From NCBI GenBank assembly GCA_002943765.1, contig PQWQ01000009.1:1-64000 (forward strand): 64,000 nt of DNA, in the 5' to 3' direction. Every line of letters starts with the position of its first letter. The first letter of the stretch is position 1. Made by a program: the position numbers and the translations under genes. Positions 13,386 to 25,486 of the stretch are shown here, one piece after another. The notes beneath the pieces were generated by a model that saw only the letters and a list, made by a program, of their open reading frames with translations, ran no database searches and was not told where the DNA came from. The stretch is from Psoroptes ovis. Lineage: Eukaryota > Arthropoda > Arachnida > Sarcoptiformes > Psoroptidae.

Positions 13386-13907
13386 TGGTTTTTATTCAGT
13401 TTTCTTTTTTTGTCTGGTGTTTGCCCAAAATGTTTTGAATGATAATGCTGGGACTTAAATGGTCATCAATTGATAAACATAGAAAAATCTCAATATTTTT
13501 GTTTTAAAAGACTATTTAAACCGTTGTGGAATTCAAGTTAGCGAAAATTCAGTTTTGACGTGTACACGTCATTTTGCATCAACGGAAAGCCCAAACGATA
13601 ATGAAAATGGTAACTTCAAATGAATATTCTGGATCTAAGAAGTATTTTTAAGCAATGATATTTTCACAACTGATTGTCAACTAGATAATCTTTAAATTAA
13701 TGAAAAAATTGAGAGTTTGCCACTTAAAACGCAAGAGATATCGCGAAAACTAACTTTTGACCCACTTTTTGGAACGGATGGGTCAAGAATTTGAGATGAC
13801 CATAATGGACTTTTTTTCATCTCTATCGACCAAGAATATGATGCGATAATTTTTTTTACGATTTTCCTATTTTTTTTGATTAAGGCGCTTATTGCAGGAG
13901 ACCCTTT
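13386..13907 (-). repeat. Right terminal inverted repeat
   Basis: A 522-bp arm, reverse complement of 11924-12446. The transposase reading frame runs without a stop for about 75 nt into this repeat. So either the frame is open there by chance or the repeat captured coding sequence. Confidence 0.85.
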
Positions 13908-14221
13908 CATCTTATTACATTTTCAATGATATTAATAATAACAGAAATAATATTTGACTAATGATTGATCAAAGTCACAATTTAAGTGTATCAAGTGAAT
14001 TTCGAATTAATGATAAAATATAGATTTGTCAATATAGAATTTATCTTACATTAATTTATTCGATAAGCAATTTTCTTTTGGAAATCAATTTTGTCGTCCA
14101 TAATTAGTAAAATCATCGTTGAAAATTATATGTTGGCATTAGATGGCAGCAACACAATTGCTATATGGGTCAACTGGAATTTTAAAATTCTGAAAAAAAT
14201 GAAATTAATTTTAAGATCATA
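13908..14221. other. Intergenic, 3' flank of QTRT2
   Basis: AT-rich DNA between the transposon and the QTRT2 stop. It contains one AGATGGC motif (14141-14147). Nothing else is recognised. Confidence 0.5.
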
Positions 14222-15448
14222 TCATATATTTAAATTACTATTGACTAGTAATTGATCAAAATTCGATTGTTTGATAATTGAACTTAATTGATGAAAAAAT
14301 TGAGTCAATACATAATGATTATGTATTTGTATCAATATGCTGGCATTCATTTCTCGGCGTTTTAACAGATGATTTATGTATGAACGTGTGAAACCATTAT
14401 TACACGTGTAACATTTGCATTTATCACTTATCAGTAGATTAGAATCTTTATATTCAATATTATTCAAATCAATAGTGATTGATGGATTAGGATCGTTCAT
14501 CATTTTTTTATAGTCACTATTTTCAATCATCTTTGTGAATCTTTCAAATATTAATTTCGGGTTCTCATAATTTTGTTCATGAATTATTAACGGTGATGGT
14601 AGCGCTCGACCTCTTTCGGTTAACATTGAACATACAGAACTGTCAAATATATCGATTCCACATTTAATCAATTTAATCATTGTATCGGGATAAAATACGC
14701 CAAATAATGCTTTTGGAATGTTTGCAGGCAGATTTGGAAGAACGTCACGGCACAATATTTCGCGAATATCATCAAAATGTTCTTCGTCATCTTCTGATCT
14801 GTTATAACCAAAGAAACCATCAATAACTATTGCTTCTATTTTATCAGAATGACTAGAAATTTTTTGACAAGCTCGAATTCTTTGAGCTGGAATGAAACCG
14901 CCGGTCAATGTTGCCCACAATTGTATAGAATGATTGTTTTCTGCAATAATTTGTGTAGTATCATCAAGAAATTTAGCTGATCGATTTACCGATCTATTTA
15001 TCCAATTATTTTTTGCGATTGGTGGGGTAATAATGTCTGCTATCGCTTGAATCTTTTTAGCTCCAAGTATGTGGCTTAATTTTAGTATGTTATCAACTGA
15101 AAGCATTTTTTTACCACTAAAAGTTTCGATAGCGATTTGATCATCAGTAGATTTATGGTGATGATGTATTTGCAATGGATCAAACAATGTTAGAATAAAT
15201 GGACAATTTTTGAAATATTCTAACGCAGACAATTTCCCATCATAATTATCGATGTAATCATAAAAATCACCAACATTTAATCGGACAAGATTTATTCTGT
15301 TTCCATCTTCATGGTTTCTATATAAAATGCCATCGAATTGATTAATAAAATTCCATGTCAAAAATGGTATTGATCCATTTTTAGTGTACAATGTTAATAA
15401 CGGCAATTTTAATGATTCAGGTTCAGAATTTTTTGAAAATTTACCCAT
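14222..15448 (-). CDS. QTRT2: Queuine tRNA-ribosyltransferase accessory subunit 2
   Basis: A single uninterrupted 408-aa frame, close to the ~415 aa of animal QTRT2. The family is the non-catalytic partner of QTRT1 in the TGT complex, which exchanges guanine-34 for queuine in GUN-anticodon tRNAs, often at the outer mitochondrial membrane. The TIM-barrel core shows in SALEYFKNCPFILTLFDPLQ, TGGFIPAQRIRACQKIS and the GFFGYNR/ALFGVFYPDTMI segments. The zinc site near residues 343-365 has Cys-Lys-Cys-x2-Cys and a distal His (CKCYTCNNGFTRSYINHLL). The start is the Met directly after an A/T-rich leader. The neighbour upstream on the same strand ends only 113 nt away, so the promoter must be compact. 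Confidence 0.9.
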   Translation of the reverse strand: MGKFSKNSEPESLKLPLLTLYTKNGSIPFLTWNFINQFDGILYRNHEDGNRINLVRLNVGDFYDYIDNYDGKLSALEYFKNCPFILTLFDPLQIHHHHKSTDDQIAIETFSGKKMLSVDNILKLSHILGAKKIQAIADIITPPIAKNNWINRSVNRSAKFLDDTTQIIAENNHSIQLWATLTGGFIPAQRIRACQKISSHSDKIEAIVIDGFFGYNRSEDDEEHFDDIREILCRDVLPNLPANIPKALFGVFYPDTMIKLIKCGIDIFDSSVCSMLTERGRALPSPLIIHEQNYENPKLIFERFTKMIENSDYKKMMNDPNPSITIDLNNIEYKDSNLLISDKCKCYTCNNGFTRSYINHLLKRREMNASILIQIHNHYVLTQFFHQLSSIIKQSNFDQLLVNSNLNI

Positions 15449-15560
15449 TTTTACGATGTAAATAATGATAAAAATAAATTATTCAAAATTCATAAAAACA
15501 CGTGCAAAACTCCATTCATAAATGAAATGTTCGAATAAAAAATCAATAATAAAATTTTAA

Positions 15561-15917
15561 TTAATATGCATGAAATTTAACCCATTTGGTTGGCCGAATC
15601 TTATTGAATGCTTTATTATAACATCGTATACACTTCATACGATGTATGTCGCCAAGTGAATCGTTGGTTTGTATTTTGCCACACTTAATACACTGATATT
15701 GTGGCTGTTCATTTGGATCGATTACACCATGTGATGGTATTTCAATCAATTCTTGCTTATCTTTGTCATCAAATCTACCATCAAATTCATCGAGATAAAT
15801 TAATCCTAAAACATTACGTTTGTATTCTGGCCATTGGGATGTGTTCGGATAAAAATCTGAAGGCATTTCCATAATTTCTGTGGTTAATGATAGTTTAGTT
15901 TCAGTTTCATCAGTCAT
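15561..15917 (-). CDS. RPABC4/Rpb12-like zinc-ribbon protein
   Basis: A 118-aa frame. Residues of about 74-118 form a zinc ribbon, Cys-x2-Cys (CIKC) then Cys-x2-Cys (CIRC), followed by a basic/aromatic tail ending KWVKFHAY. This closely resembles the end of RPABC4 (POLR2K, the shared Rpb12 subunit of RNA polymerases I-III), which ends in Arg-x3-Val-x-Phe-x-Ala. Two things differ from ordinary RPABC4 (~58 aa): a ~70-residue acidic N-terminal extension, and a spacer between the Cys pairs that is three residues longer (16 rather than 13). It may be a divergent paralogue or an unrelated protein with the same ribbon. It lies head-to-tail with QTRT2. Confidence 0.55.
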   Translation of the reverse strand: MTDETETKLSLTTEIMEMPSDFYPNTSQWPEYKRNVLGLIYLDEFDGRFDDKDKQELIEIPSHGVIDPNEQPQYQCIKCGKIQTNDSLGDIHRMKCIRCYNKAFNKIRPTKWVKFHAY

Positions 15918-18900
15918 TTTATCTTCTTGAAAATTGATTTATCTATTGAATAAAAAGGAAAAATTTGAAAAGAATCAATGAATAATTTTTGGATGAAAAT
16001 TTACCATTGCGGCGATGAATTAATAATGGAAAATGATGACCAATTTCAATCGTAAATCAGATTCCAGAACTCAATTAAAGATTTTGAAAAAAATGTAGAC
16101 ATAAACAAAGCAAAGCTAACACCATCTATAAATGAATTTTTGAAATTGGAAAAATTTAAATTTTTTTGACAAAATTCAAAAAATAATAAAAAAATATAAA
16201 TCAATGAATCAACGATGATGATCAAGGTCAATTGGTTATGTCGGCAAATGATATTTAAAAAATAAATGAATTTATTCATTCATTTATTTATCTCATTGTT
16301 TATTTTTATTATTCTTTTCTTGTTTGCATAATACATACTAAAAATGAATGAATTGTAAAATTCTTTTGAAATTTACATTCACATACATATAAAACATATG
16401 AACATAATATAACATAATGAAAAAAACAACGAAAATACCGACAAACGAAATATATTCTTATCTTACCATTGATAATGATCATCATCAACATTATTATCAG
16501 TGTCCATACTTTAGGTATTCCTGAAAATGAAAGAATTTATGATTTATATTTTCGACAATGATATGATCATCATGATGATTATGATGTAATATAAAATTTT
16601 ATTTATTTTATATTTTACTGTTTAAAATGATAATAAAAAATTTGTTGGCAAACAAATAGACAAACAAACAAACCGAGAAATGTATGTAAAAAAATATCTT
16701 TGTATTAATAATAATGATTTCAAAAGGTAAATGAAAATAAAGTCATAAAAGAATGGATAGAGAAGCAAGAGGAAAAAAAATCGTGTTGAAATTTACAATT
16801 TACAATTTCAGCGTCTGAAAAAAATCAAATTATTCAGTATAACTTCGGTAAATTTTGATAAAATGTCAGCCACAGCAAATTTGTACGCAAAAAAAATGCA
16901 GCAAAAAATTATGTTGAATTTGATGAATGATGGTTTTCAATTGAACTGTATAAAATATAAAACAAAACAAACAAACAAAAAACGACAATCGTACACAAAA
17001 TAGTTAACATCAATTATCATTATTTTGATTATTATTATTATTTTCATGTATAATGAACGATAACGATAATCCGGTAAAAATTATCAGTATTGTCTTTATT
17101 ATTATTATTATTATTATTATCATCAATATTATCAATGATATAATTTGATAAATGATAATTTACCGAAGAAAAATGTAACAAAGAAATACATAAACAATGA
17201 TAATAATTTGAACGAGAAAAAAAAATTTGTCAAGAAAATTATTGGCTTCCAAAAATAATCATAATCAGACAAATATTTTGAAAACATAAAAGTTAAGTAA
17301 AAAAAGGATACGAAAAAAAATACTATAAGAGTGAATATCATCAGATGAAGACGAATCTTAAAAATTGTAACTTGTTATAAAAGTTCGGTAGAAAAATATA
17401 GATATTCAATAATATTTTTTATGCTTCAATAAAAGAAAAAATTTATTGAACTTTTGGGTTAACGAAAAATAAAAAAAAGATTATTTTTTTACCCCCCATT
17501 ATCTACCGGTTTCATTAGCCAAAAATGAAACAATTACCATTCTAAATATCATTACAATTATTGTTTTTGTGTATTTTTCTTTTCTTGAATAATAATAATG
17601 CAAATAATGAAAATGACTAAAAATTTTATTACTTTGTGAAAAAATAAATGAAAATTCAAAGCATTCAGTAGATTTTTGCCGACAAACAATTTACAAAAAA
17701 ATAAATAAATAAATTAAATTGATATGTTCGGCAAAAATTGTATTCAATTTCAAACAAAGACATCAAATGATTTTATTATTATTTCTTTTTTTCATTATAA
17801 TTGAATTTGAGTGCTTGTTTCAAGCAATAAAGGGTGGAAATTGATTATTCAATTTTCTACAAATAAAAAAATGAACAAACAGATATAAATAAAAAAAATG
17901 AATCAAAGATCAGATTGAATTAACCGATGATCAATTATATCGATCAATTATCAATCGATATATTTTGAGGAAAAATTCAAATACGTTAATGATCAACAGG
18001 TTACAATCCTCAACGATTCACCTATTTATCTTTAATCTACCTATCTACCAATATTCGATTGCTTGTTAAAATATTTCTCATAGAAATTCATTTAAAATTA
18101 AATTTTCTGGAAAAAAATGAAAAATATAAAACAAATATTCATAATATTTTATTGAATTTATATTTGGCTGCTGTTTTTTTTCCAAAAATTTTTATTTGTT
18201 TCTTCGCTTTTTCGTTGTTGTTGCTGTTGAAGATAATATCACACAATATTTAAATATTTGAAGAACATACAATGAAACATAGATAAAAAGAGATTCAAAA
18301 TTTAAAAAATCAAGCAAAAAAAAGACCACGACCAACAAACAAAGCATATTACACACACAAACACAAACACTGAACACAGCAATAAAACAATAAACAATTC
18401 ATGCATGTAATTAGCTTTTGAATAAAGAAATGAAAAAAAAATTATAATTTTTTTCTTATATGTTTATGTGTGAGTGTGTGTGTGTTTATTATTAACCATA
18501 TGTGAAAATGTTATTATTATTACTTACAATGTTACATACTAACATTCAATTCAATATTCAATACAACAACAACATGAACAACAGCAATATCTTCCGTCCC
18601 ATTTCTAGTGTTTTTGAAATAAATGAAAAAAAAAATTTAAATCAATTGAATTTTGAATTGAATCGAAATGAATATATGAATTTTTACATGTTGAATATGA
18701 ATAAAAAAATGAATGAATGAATGAATAAATTTCATTTTAGTGGTTGTTATTTTTCATTTGTTTTACCCAGAGAAACTAGAGAAAAAAAATTAAGTAACCA
18801 GATATAATTATTTTAGTTGAAACCAAAAATTTGATGAAACATTTGAACCATTTTGATGTTTGATCATTGTAACGACAACAAGATCAACAAGATGATCGAA

Positions 18901-19189
18901 AATTTCGAACACATGTAACAACACTGACTATCAATGAATTCAAATTTAAAATTTTGAATGTGAAAAATCAAGACCGAGATTTAAATAGTGATCTTTTGAT
19001 TTCAATTGTTTTGAGCAATTAATATTGATTTTTAATATTGAATCTCAGTGATTAATTAATTGAATTCTCATAAATTTTCTGTGATTTTTTTTCAATTTAA
19101 ATTATTTCAACAAAAAAAAAAAAAAAATATTCATCGATTGTGTTCATGATACTTTCATTCATCATCATTTTTGATCTTTCAATAAAAAA
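15918..19189. other. Gene-empty AT-rich intergenic DNA upstream of the Runt gene
   Basis: No supported gene. It holds an ATT microsatellite (17097-17120), a TG-rich stretch (18469-18484) and many short A/T repeats. The last part, 18.9-19.19 kb, is presumably the promoter and 5' untranslated region of the Runt-domain gene, since no other gene lies between. Confidence 0.5.
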
Positions 19190-22100
19190 ATGGATGACGA
19201 ATTTTTAGATTATTATATTAAACAAGCAAATAATTATTTTGACACAAATTCATCATCATCATCGACAACATCATCTCCGCTGATTCGTACAGGTGCACCG
19301 AATATTCTTTGTACAAAATTACCAACACATTGGCGATTAAATAAATCCTTACCATATACATTCAAAGTGATCATATTAAGTGATTGTAATGGTTCACAAG
19401 TAAAAGACGGTACAATCGTACAAATAAAAGCCGGTAATGAAGAAAATTGTTTTGGTGAAATACGCAATGGTACATCGATGACAAAAAATGGTGTAGCTAA
19501 ATTTCACGATTTACGATTCATTGCTCGGTCTGGTCGTGGAAAATTATTTTCACTATCGATAATCGTGCGTACAAAACCAATGATTGTTGCAATATATCAG
19601 AAAGCAATCAAAGTAACTGTCGATGGACCACGTGAACCACGAACCAAAAATATTAATAATCAAGGTGAATATTCTTTAAAACTTTTAATTTTTTTAAACA
19701 AAAAAAAATATCCATGCAAAAAATTAACAAAATTATTAATTCAATTTTAATTATATGCTTTGATAATCTTTCATTTTTCTTGTTAATGATTCTTTATTAA
19801 AAATTATGATTATTTTTCGTGATAACCAAAAAAAAAAAAAAAAAAAATTGGGTTCAAATATACATAATGTTTCTTTGAAGAATTTTTATTTTCTCGAAAG
19901 ATTTTTGGTATTTTTCAACGAGAAAAAAATTTAAATCTGATATGAAAGAACATTTATAAACTCATGCACACATAAACACACAAAAACAGATGAAATATTA
20001 TCAGTAATTAAATGTTTCAAACCAAAATCACAAGAAATTGATTGAACAACTAACAATTATAATTAATGTAAAAATAAACCGAAAAACTCTAGAATCTACA
20101 AGTTCCAAAAGATAACAATGACTTACCACACCTCAGTTTTTTTTACAGTTTTTTCTTTTGTTTTTTTTTTTTGTTTAAATTATTGATCATAATTTTTTGA
20201 CCATTGGTTTGACCAACAAATATTCAATATTTAATGATCCAATATCGATATTTAATACAATTTTTTTTTTGCTAATCGTTAAATTTGATCATAATCGAGA
20301 GAAGAAAAAAAACAAAATCGGCCTACATCTTCCGAAATTAGTGAATGAAATGAAATTTAAAAAAAAAATATTTGACCTTTTCGTAAGGGTCCTCATAGCA
20401 AGCAAGGGTCTAAGGGTTTTTATATTTTCAATGCGGATAGCGGCCATTGAAATCTTTTTTTTCATATTTCTCTATTCAAAGCCGTGGGGCATACGTGCTG
20501 TACACGTTTTTGTTTATAATTGTTTGACCACTGTAATTATGATATTTGCACAATTTTTCTCTTTATATCTTTCTCGCTATTTAATAATTAATCACAATTA
20601 AAATTTTTTTGCCATTGTCCTTTTCATTATTGTTTTATTTCTTAGAAATCGTGAAAATTTCAAGAAAATTTGTTTTTTTTTTTGTATTTTAAATTAGATC
20701 TAAAAAATAATAATGATAATAACAATGAAACAAATGGTAGTCAAAATTTAAATAATCAAAATCACCGCAACAACAATAATAATAATAATAACAATGATAA
20801 TGATAATCATCGCATTACATTGTGGCCATATCCAAAACCAAAATTACAATCAAATAATTATTTAAATAAAAGACAATTATCATTGAAATCTTTTATGAAA
20901 AATACCAGCATAAATAAACATAAACAATTGGAATCAAATATTATTAGTAATAATTTTACTAACTGTGATGATGATGTTAATCAAAATGGCGGTTTACCTC
21001 AACAAAAACACAATTATAATCAAATGATTATAGAATCACCATGTTTATCACCATCAACAATATCGAAAAATTCAAATTTAAATTTTGATAACAACAATAA
21101 TAACAATAATCATAATAATGATTTGATTAATAAAACATATCCCTCATCATTATCAATATCATCATCCTCATCCTCATCAACATCTTCAAAATTATCATTA
21201 ACAGAAGGTAAGTTCATGGCAATATAAATGAAATTAATTAGTTTCAATCGTTTTTGAGCTTGAAGAATTATTATTTTGTTTTTATTCGAAAGAATTTTAA
21301 TTATTGAACATTATAACTTGATTAATAATCATTTGATTTAGTTCTAACACTAAACACTTAAAAAAATCTGTACTAATTATTATTCTCTCTTTGAATATAA
21401 AATAAAGATGATTAAAATGAAAGCATAACAATGATAATGATAATGAAATTAATTAGAATATAAAATGATAAATTAGTTTAAATGTCATATGTCATTCATA
21501 GAACATAACGAAGAAAATGGCAATAATTTTAATTATTATGACAATTAATTAAAAATTTGCATATAAAAAAATTAAAAATAATGATTTTGTAAATTTTCAA
21601 TTCATTCATCATTTGATAATGATCGTATTTTCTAAGAATATGATTCAAATTCATGTCATTCCATTATCGATTTCTGATAATAACATGTCAATTCATGTTC
21701 TTAATTAATTTTTAAATTTTTCTAAAATTCACGGTACAAAATAATGATAATGATCATAATGATACAATGATGATATCACTAAGTTTCAAATGATCATTGT
21801 TGTTATAAAAATGAAATAAAATTCCATTAGTTCCAACAACAAACTAACGAAAAAAAAATCATTCTCATCTATAATTTATGTTCCACTTAATATGTTCTAT
21901 TATTGTTTTACCACATTAAATATTTCATTTTTTCAAACAAACAAACAAACAACAATGATATAAATATATTGGTGGCATATAGCTTTTTTATATTTACATT
22001 TAATGATTATATGATGATTAAAACAAAAAAAAGGAAAGGTTTACAATAAAACAAAATATTTGACAATAAAGCAAAGAAGCTACAACTTGAAAACAAAACA

Positions 22101-24061
22101 AAAAATATCATTATCATTGAAGCGAATGATAATTTTTGGTCATATATTTTTTTTTCTTTACGATATTCATATGATTATTTGTCAAATATGTATCTATCTA
22201 TATCTATGTAACAAACACTACCAATTCGCATGGTTGACCACATAATACATAATGTACTGCTTAATGCACCAAAAGTATCGAACAAAAATTTGATGAAGAA
22301 AAATGGCTCTAGAAAATGCAAAAATTTTACTTCTATATTCTCCTAATTTTATCGATGTCATTTTCGGTCATTTTTCTTGCTCAAAAATCAAGATAACATA
22401 ATCTTGAATTCTGATACAATAATAAATCTATTTTTACGAATGTCATCAATGATTATTATTATTATTATTATTTGAATATGATTTTTGATTCGAAAAAACA
22501 CAAAACAACTCATCGATTTTTGAAATTTTAATTTCAACTTTACACTATATGACATGAAAATTGTACCGTAACATATAGTCAACGAAAAAAAAAGTGACAA
22601 AATGACATCGAATATCAATTAATAATGATAATAATAATAATAATTATAATAGTCAATAATTGGATAATGATTTTGATTGAATAAAAAAAATAAATTTACA
22701 TAATTTTAAACTTTACCCGAGGAAAATCATTATTTCAAAGCAATGATATAATAATAATAATTAAAATAACCAGCAACCATATTTAATGGTTTCTTAAAAC
22801 ATATGTTAATTTATATATTATTGATAAATTAAATACAAAACAAAAAAATGAAAAAAAACACGAAATGTCAAAATCATTATAATAATGATAACAACAACGA
22901 CAACAACAAAAAACACAAAATAAAATAGAAAAAATATATATTTATCTCAATTTAAGTGATAAATTTGAATTTTTAATTAGTTTTATGGTGTTTTTTTTTT
23001 GCTAATTTTGTGTATATTGTATGGTTATGTGTTTTGCATGTTGTTCAATGTGTGTCTACACTTGTTCTTCAGTCAAACGTAAAGGTTTATCTATTCATTT
23101 TGATTTTAATTTTTTCCACTAAATGAATTATCAATTAAAAATTTTTTAAAAATTAGCCAAGATACAAAGCCACATAATTTTAATGATTCAAAATATAAAT
23201 CATCGCAAGATTTTCATTTTATAAGAACATTTTTGATAATTATTGTTTTTACTTTATTTTGTTGTTTGTTTGTTTGAATATTTAGAAAGTTTACTATTAT
23301 CATCACCATCGTTATCATCAGCATCAATGCCGGCAAATACACCGCGAACAACAATGAATGATATAAATATAAATGTAGACGACGATGATGATGATAATAC
23401 ATTTGATCATAATGATAATGATAGTAATAACAATGATATTGATAAAAATAATGATGAAGAGGATGAAGTGAGCATCGACGATGACTATGACAATGATAAT
23501 GATAATTGTTCACATAAATCAAATGAAAATTTATCAGAAAAAATATCAGAATCATATTCAAATGGAATTATTAGTAGAAAAATTTATGAAACATCAGCAA
23601 CATCGACATCACCATCATCGTATTTAGCGGATGCTTCATCGCCGCCACAATCATCAAACATTCATTCAATGTCATTAACGGCTGCAGCTGCTGCAGCAGC
23701 ACAATCTTATATTCTATGGTGTCAAATGCATCAACAACAACACCAACACCAGTTACCAATATCGATGACCAAATTTCAAGAATTTCTGTCTTCAAGTTCT
23801 GAACATAATCACATGTTATCTTCAATATTTAATGGATCATCATCATTATCATCTACGAGCAGTTTATTTAGTCATTCACCAACACCATTAACAGCAGCTG
23901 AATCTTTAAAAAATTTACAAATCATGTTTCAAGCGGCAGTACAAAATCAACAGCAGTGTTCACAGCAAACATCAAACGGAAAAAAAGCTCCAGCAATCGC
24001 AAAGTACAATAATTCATTACAATCAACAACGACAACTAATAGATTATGGCGTCCTTATTGA
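19190..24061 (+). CDS. Runt-domain transcription factor (RUNX/lozenge/runt type)
   Basis: Three exons: 19190-19664, 20698-21207 and 23286-24061 (stop). GT-AG sites, both introns phase 1, total 1761 nt, or 586 aa. The Runt domain occupies about residues 30-156: it starts RTGAPNILC, has the family core LPTHWRLNKSLP, AGNEENCF, RNGTS, LRFIARSGRGK, and ends KVTVDGPREPR. This domain binds TGYGGTY-type DNA sites with CBF-beta. The C terminus is LWRPY, the Groucho/TLE-recruiting motif that ends almost all Runt proteins. It confirms both the last exon and the frame. Exon 2 and exon 3 encode long Asn-, Asp-, Ser- and Gln/His-rich low-complexity stretches and a short poly-Ala run. The first intron begins right after the Runt domain, as in other animals. 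Only one Runt gene is in this window, so orthology to runt, lozenge or RunxA/B is not assigned. Confidence 0.93.
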
Positions 24062-24102
24062 AAATATTTATTTTTTAATTTATCAAACATTTATGAATTT
24101 AT

Positions 24103-24321
24103 TTAATGATTTTTACGTAATAATAAATATGTATCAATTACAGATTGAACAATTGTTGGATCATTTTGTTTTGTAATTAAAATTAATTCATCAATCAATT
24201 GTTGTGTGTTCATTTTCGAATATTCTTTTGGTTCGATTGACAAATCAATAGTCATAACTGGAGTGAAGATTATGACAATGATGAAAATTGAATGAATCAA
24301 AATAGAGATTGATTTCGTCAT
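24103..24321 (-). CDS. Small putative secreted protein (72 aa)
   Basis: From the Met at 24321 the frame encodes a typical signal peptide (MTKSISILIHSIFIIVIIF) and a short soluble tail with a helical Gln/Leu/Ile-rich segment (MNTQQLIDELILITKQ). An in-frame Met further upstream (24390) would add a Cys/Lys-rich 23-aa leader, but the signal peptide favours the internal one. It has no cysteine after the signal. It is convergent with the Runt gene, with only 41 nt between the two stops. I do not recognise it; it may be a short peptide gene or a chance frame. Confidence 0.4.
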   Translation of the reverse strand: MTKSISILIHSIFIIVIIFTPVMTIDLSIEPKEYSKMNTQQLIDELILITKQNDPTIVQSVIDTYLLLRKNH

Positions 24322-24404
24322 TTTGTTCGAAAATTTAAAAAATTTCAAGTTTGAACCACATTTAAATAGTGTCATGATAGCTACCGGCATATTTTTTTTT
24401 AAAT

Positions 24405-24671
24405 TTAGATTGAAAGATTATTAAATGTGACATTATTAGTGTTGGTTGGATGCAATTCAGATTCATCAAATAAAATATATACTGGTCGATCATCATCATG
24501 GTTGTTGAAATATTTTTGTTTAACTGTTGATATCATGAATGATAATACTAATGAAATCAAAATAATACCGATGATTATAAAAGAAATGTATGATACCGAT
24601 TGAATCAATCGTTTACGATTATTTGAAATTCTTAAAACTGATGATCGAATTTTATGGATATATTTGAACAT
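24405..24671 (-). CDS. Small single-pass membrane protein (88 aa)
   Basis: From the Met at 24671 (context AAAAATGTTC) the frame has a basic N-terminal region (KIRSSVLRISNNRKRL), then one strong membrane segment (ISFIIIGIILISLVLSFMI, about residues 30-48) and a polar tail with Asp-Asp-Asp and an Asn-x-Thr site. The positive-inside rule suggests the N terminus is cytosolic. It lies 83 nt upstream of the small secreted-protein frame on the same strand; the two might be one transcript. Function not recognised. Confidence 0.45.
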   Translation of the reverse strand: MFKYIHKIRSSVLRISNNRKRLIQSVSYISFIIIGIILISLVLSFMISTVKQKYFNNHDDDRPVYILFDESELHPTNTNNVTFNNLSI

Positions 24672-25265
24672 TTTTACACAATGAATTGGAAATTCATTGA
24701 AAAACAAAATATAAGAACCAACAAACTAATTATTCCGAATTTTTTATATTTTATTTAATTTCGATTATTTTTACATTTGTTGAATGCGACACGAAAAAAA
24801 AATTATTGAAGTCAAAATATTGAAATAAATCACTACATTCAGACATTCACTACTCTATGAATGGCAATACAATATGAAGGAATTATTGATATAAATGATA
24901 AATTGTAACAACTGAAATAAAATTCAAATCATAAAATATTGGCCTAAATATGTTTTGAAAATTTATGGAAAAATTATTTACTATTATTCGAAAGCAAAAT
25001 ATAAATTTTAACAAAAACAATTATACTAATAATAATGATGGTGACAATTTCTATTTGTGATCAACTGATTTGTGTGAATCCTTACGGCAAACAAAAAATA
25101 AAATATAATAACAAATTGACAAAACAATTATGTTTAGTGTTAATTTTTTTCTTTGTTTTGTTCTTCTACATATTATTATTGACAAAAAAATATTACATTT
25201 CTATTATTATTTTCATTCATTGTACTTAATGTAAATGAAATGCTACCGAAAAAAAAGTAAAAAAA
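24672..25265. other. Intergenic, nothing recognised
   Basis: AT-rich DNA between the small membrane-protein gene and the BEL/Pao insertion. A 64-codon plus-strand frame at 25035-25229 is low-complexity and not supported. Confidence 0.5.
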
Positions 25266-25270
25266 ACTTT

Positions 25271-25486
25271 TGTAATGATAATAAGGCGGGTTGTTTGGAG
25301 TGATCAAACTTCAACAATTTCAATTCACAAAACTTAATTTTTATTATCAAATGTTGTTGAAACATCAATTGTAATCTCAACAAAAAAAAATGAAAAATAT
25401 GTTTTTTTGAAACGAACAAAAAAAGATGTGTTTTTACTTTTTGTACTGTTCAAAAAGAACGTAATACCATATGATTTTTCATTACA
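25271..25486 (-). repeat. BEL/Pao 3' LTR
   Basis: 216 bp, almost identical to 30279-30494. On the element's strand it is the downstream LTR, next to the purine tract. Confidence 0.95.

Larger units (their letters stand above)
11924..13907 (-). mobile_element. DNA transposon with ~520-bp terminal inverted repeats
   Basis: Left arm 11924-12446 and right arm 13386-13907 are reverse complements of each other with a limited number of mismatches; the outer ends read AAAGGCTATCCTGCAATAAG and, inverted, AAAGGGTCTCCTGCAATAAG. Between them lies the 3' portion of a transposase on the minus strand. No target-site duplication is visible next to the ends, so the true termini may differ slightly or the flanks have decayed. 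The layout is that of an internally deleted, foldback-like element. The transposase fragment suggests a PIF/Harbinger- or DDE_Tnp_4-type superfamily member with an added SWIM finger; the exact superfamily is uncertain. Confidence 0.75.

Noticed and set aside
13692..13910. 72-codon frame inside the right inverted repeat
   Set aside because: It merely reads through the repeat arm; no domain, and the equivalent part of the left arm is broken.
20197..20601. 134-codon frame in the first Runt intron
   Set aside because: The frame lies between a proven donor and acceptor and its protein has no recognisable domain; the G/C-rich patch within it is reported separately.
23214..23825. Antisense frames opposite the last Runt exon
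   Set aside because: His/Tyr-rich mirror of the GAT/Asp-Asn repeats in the true coding exon.
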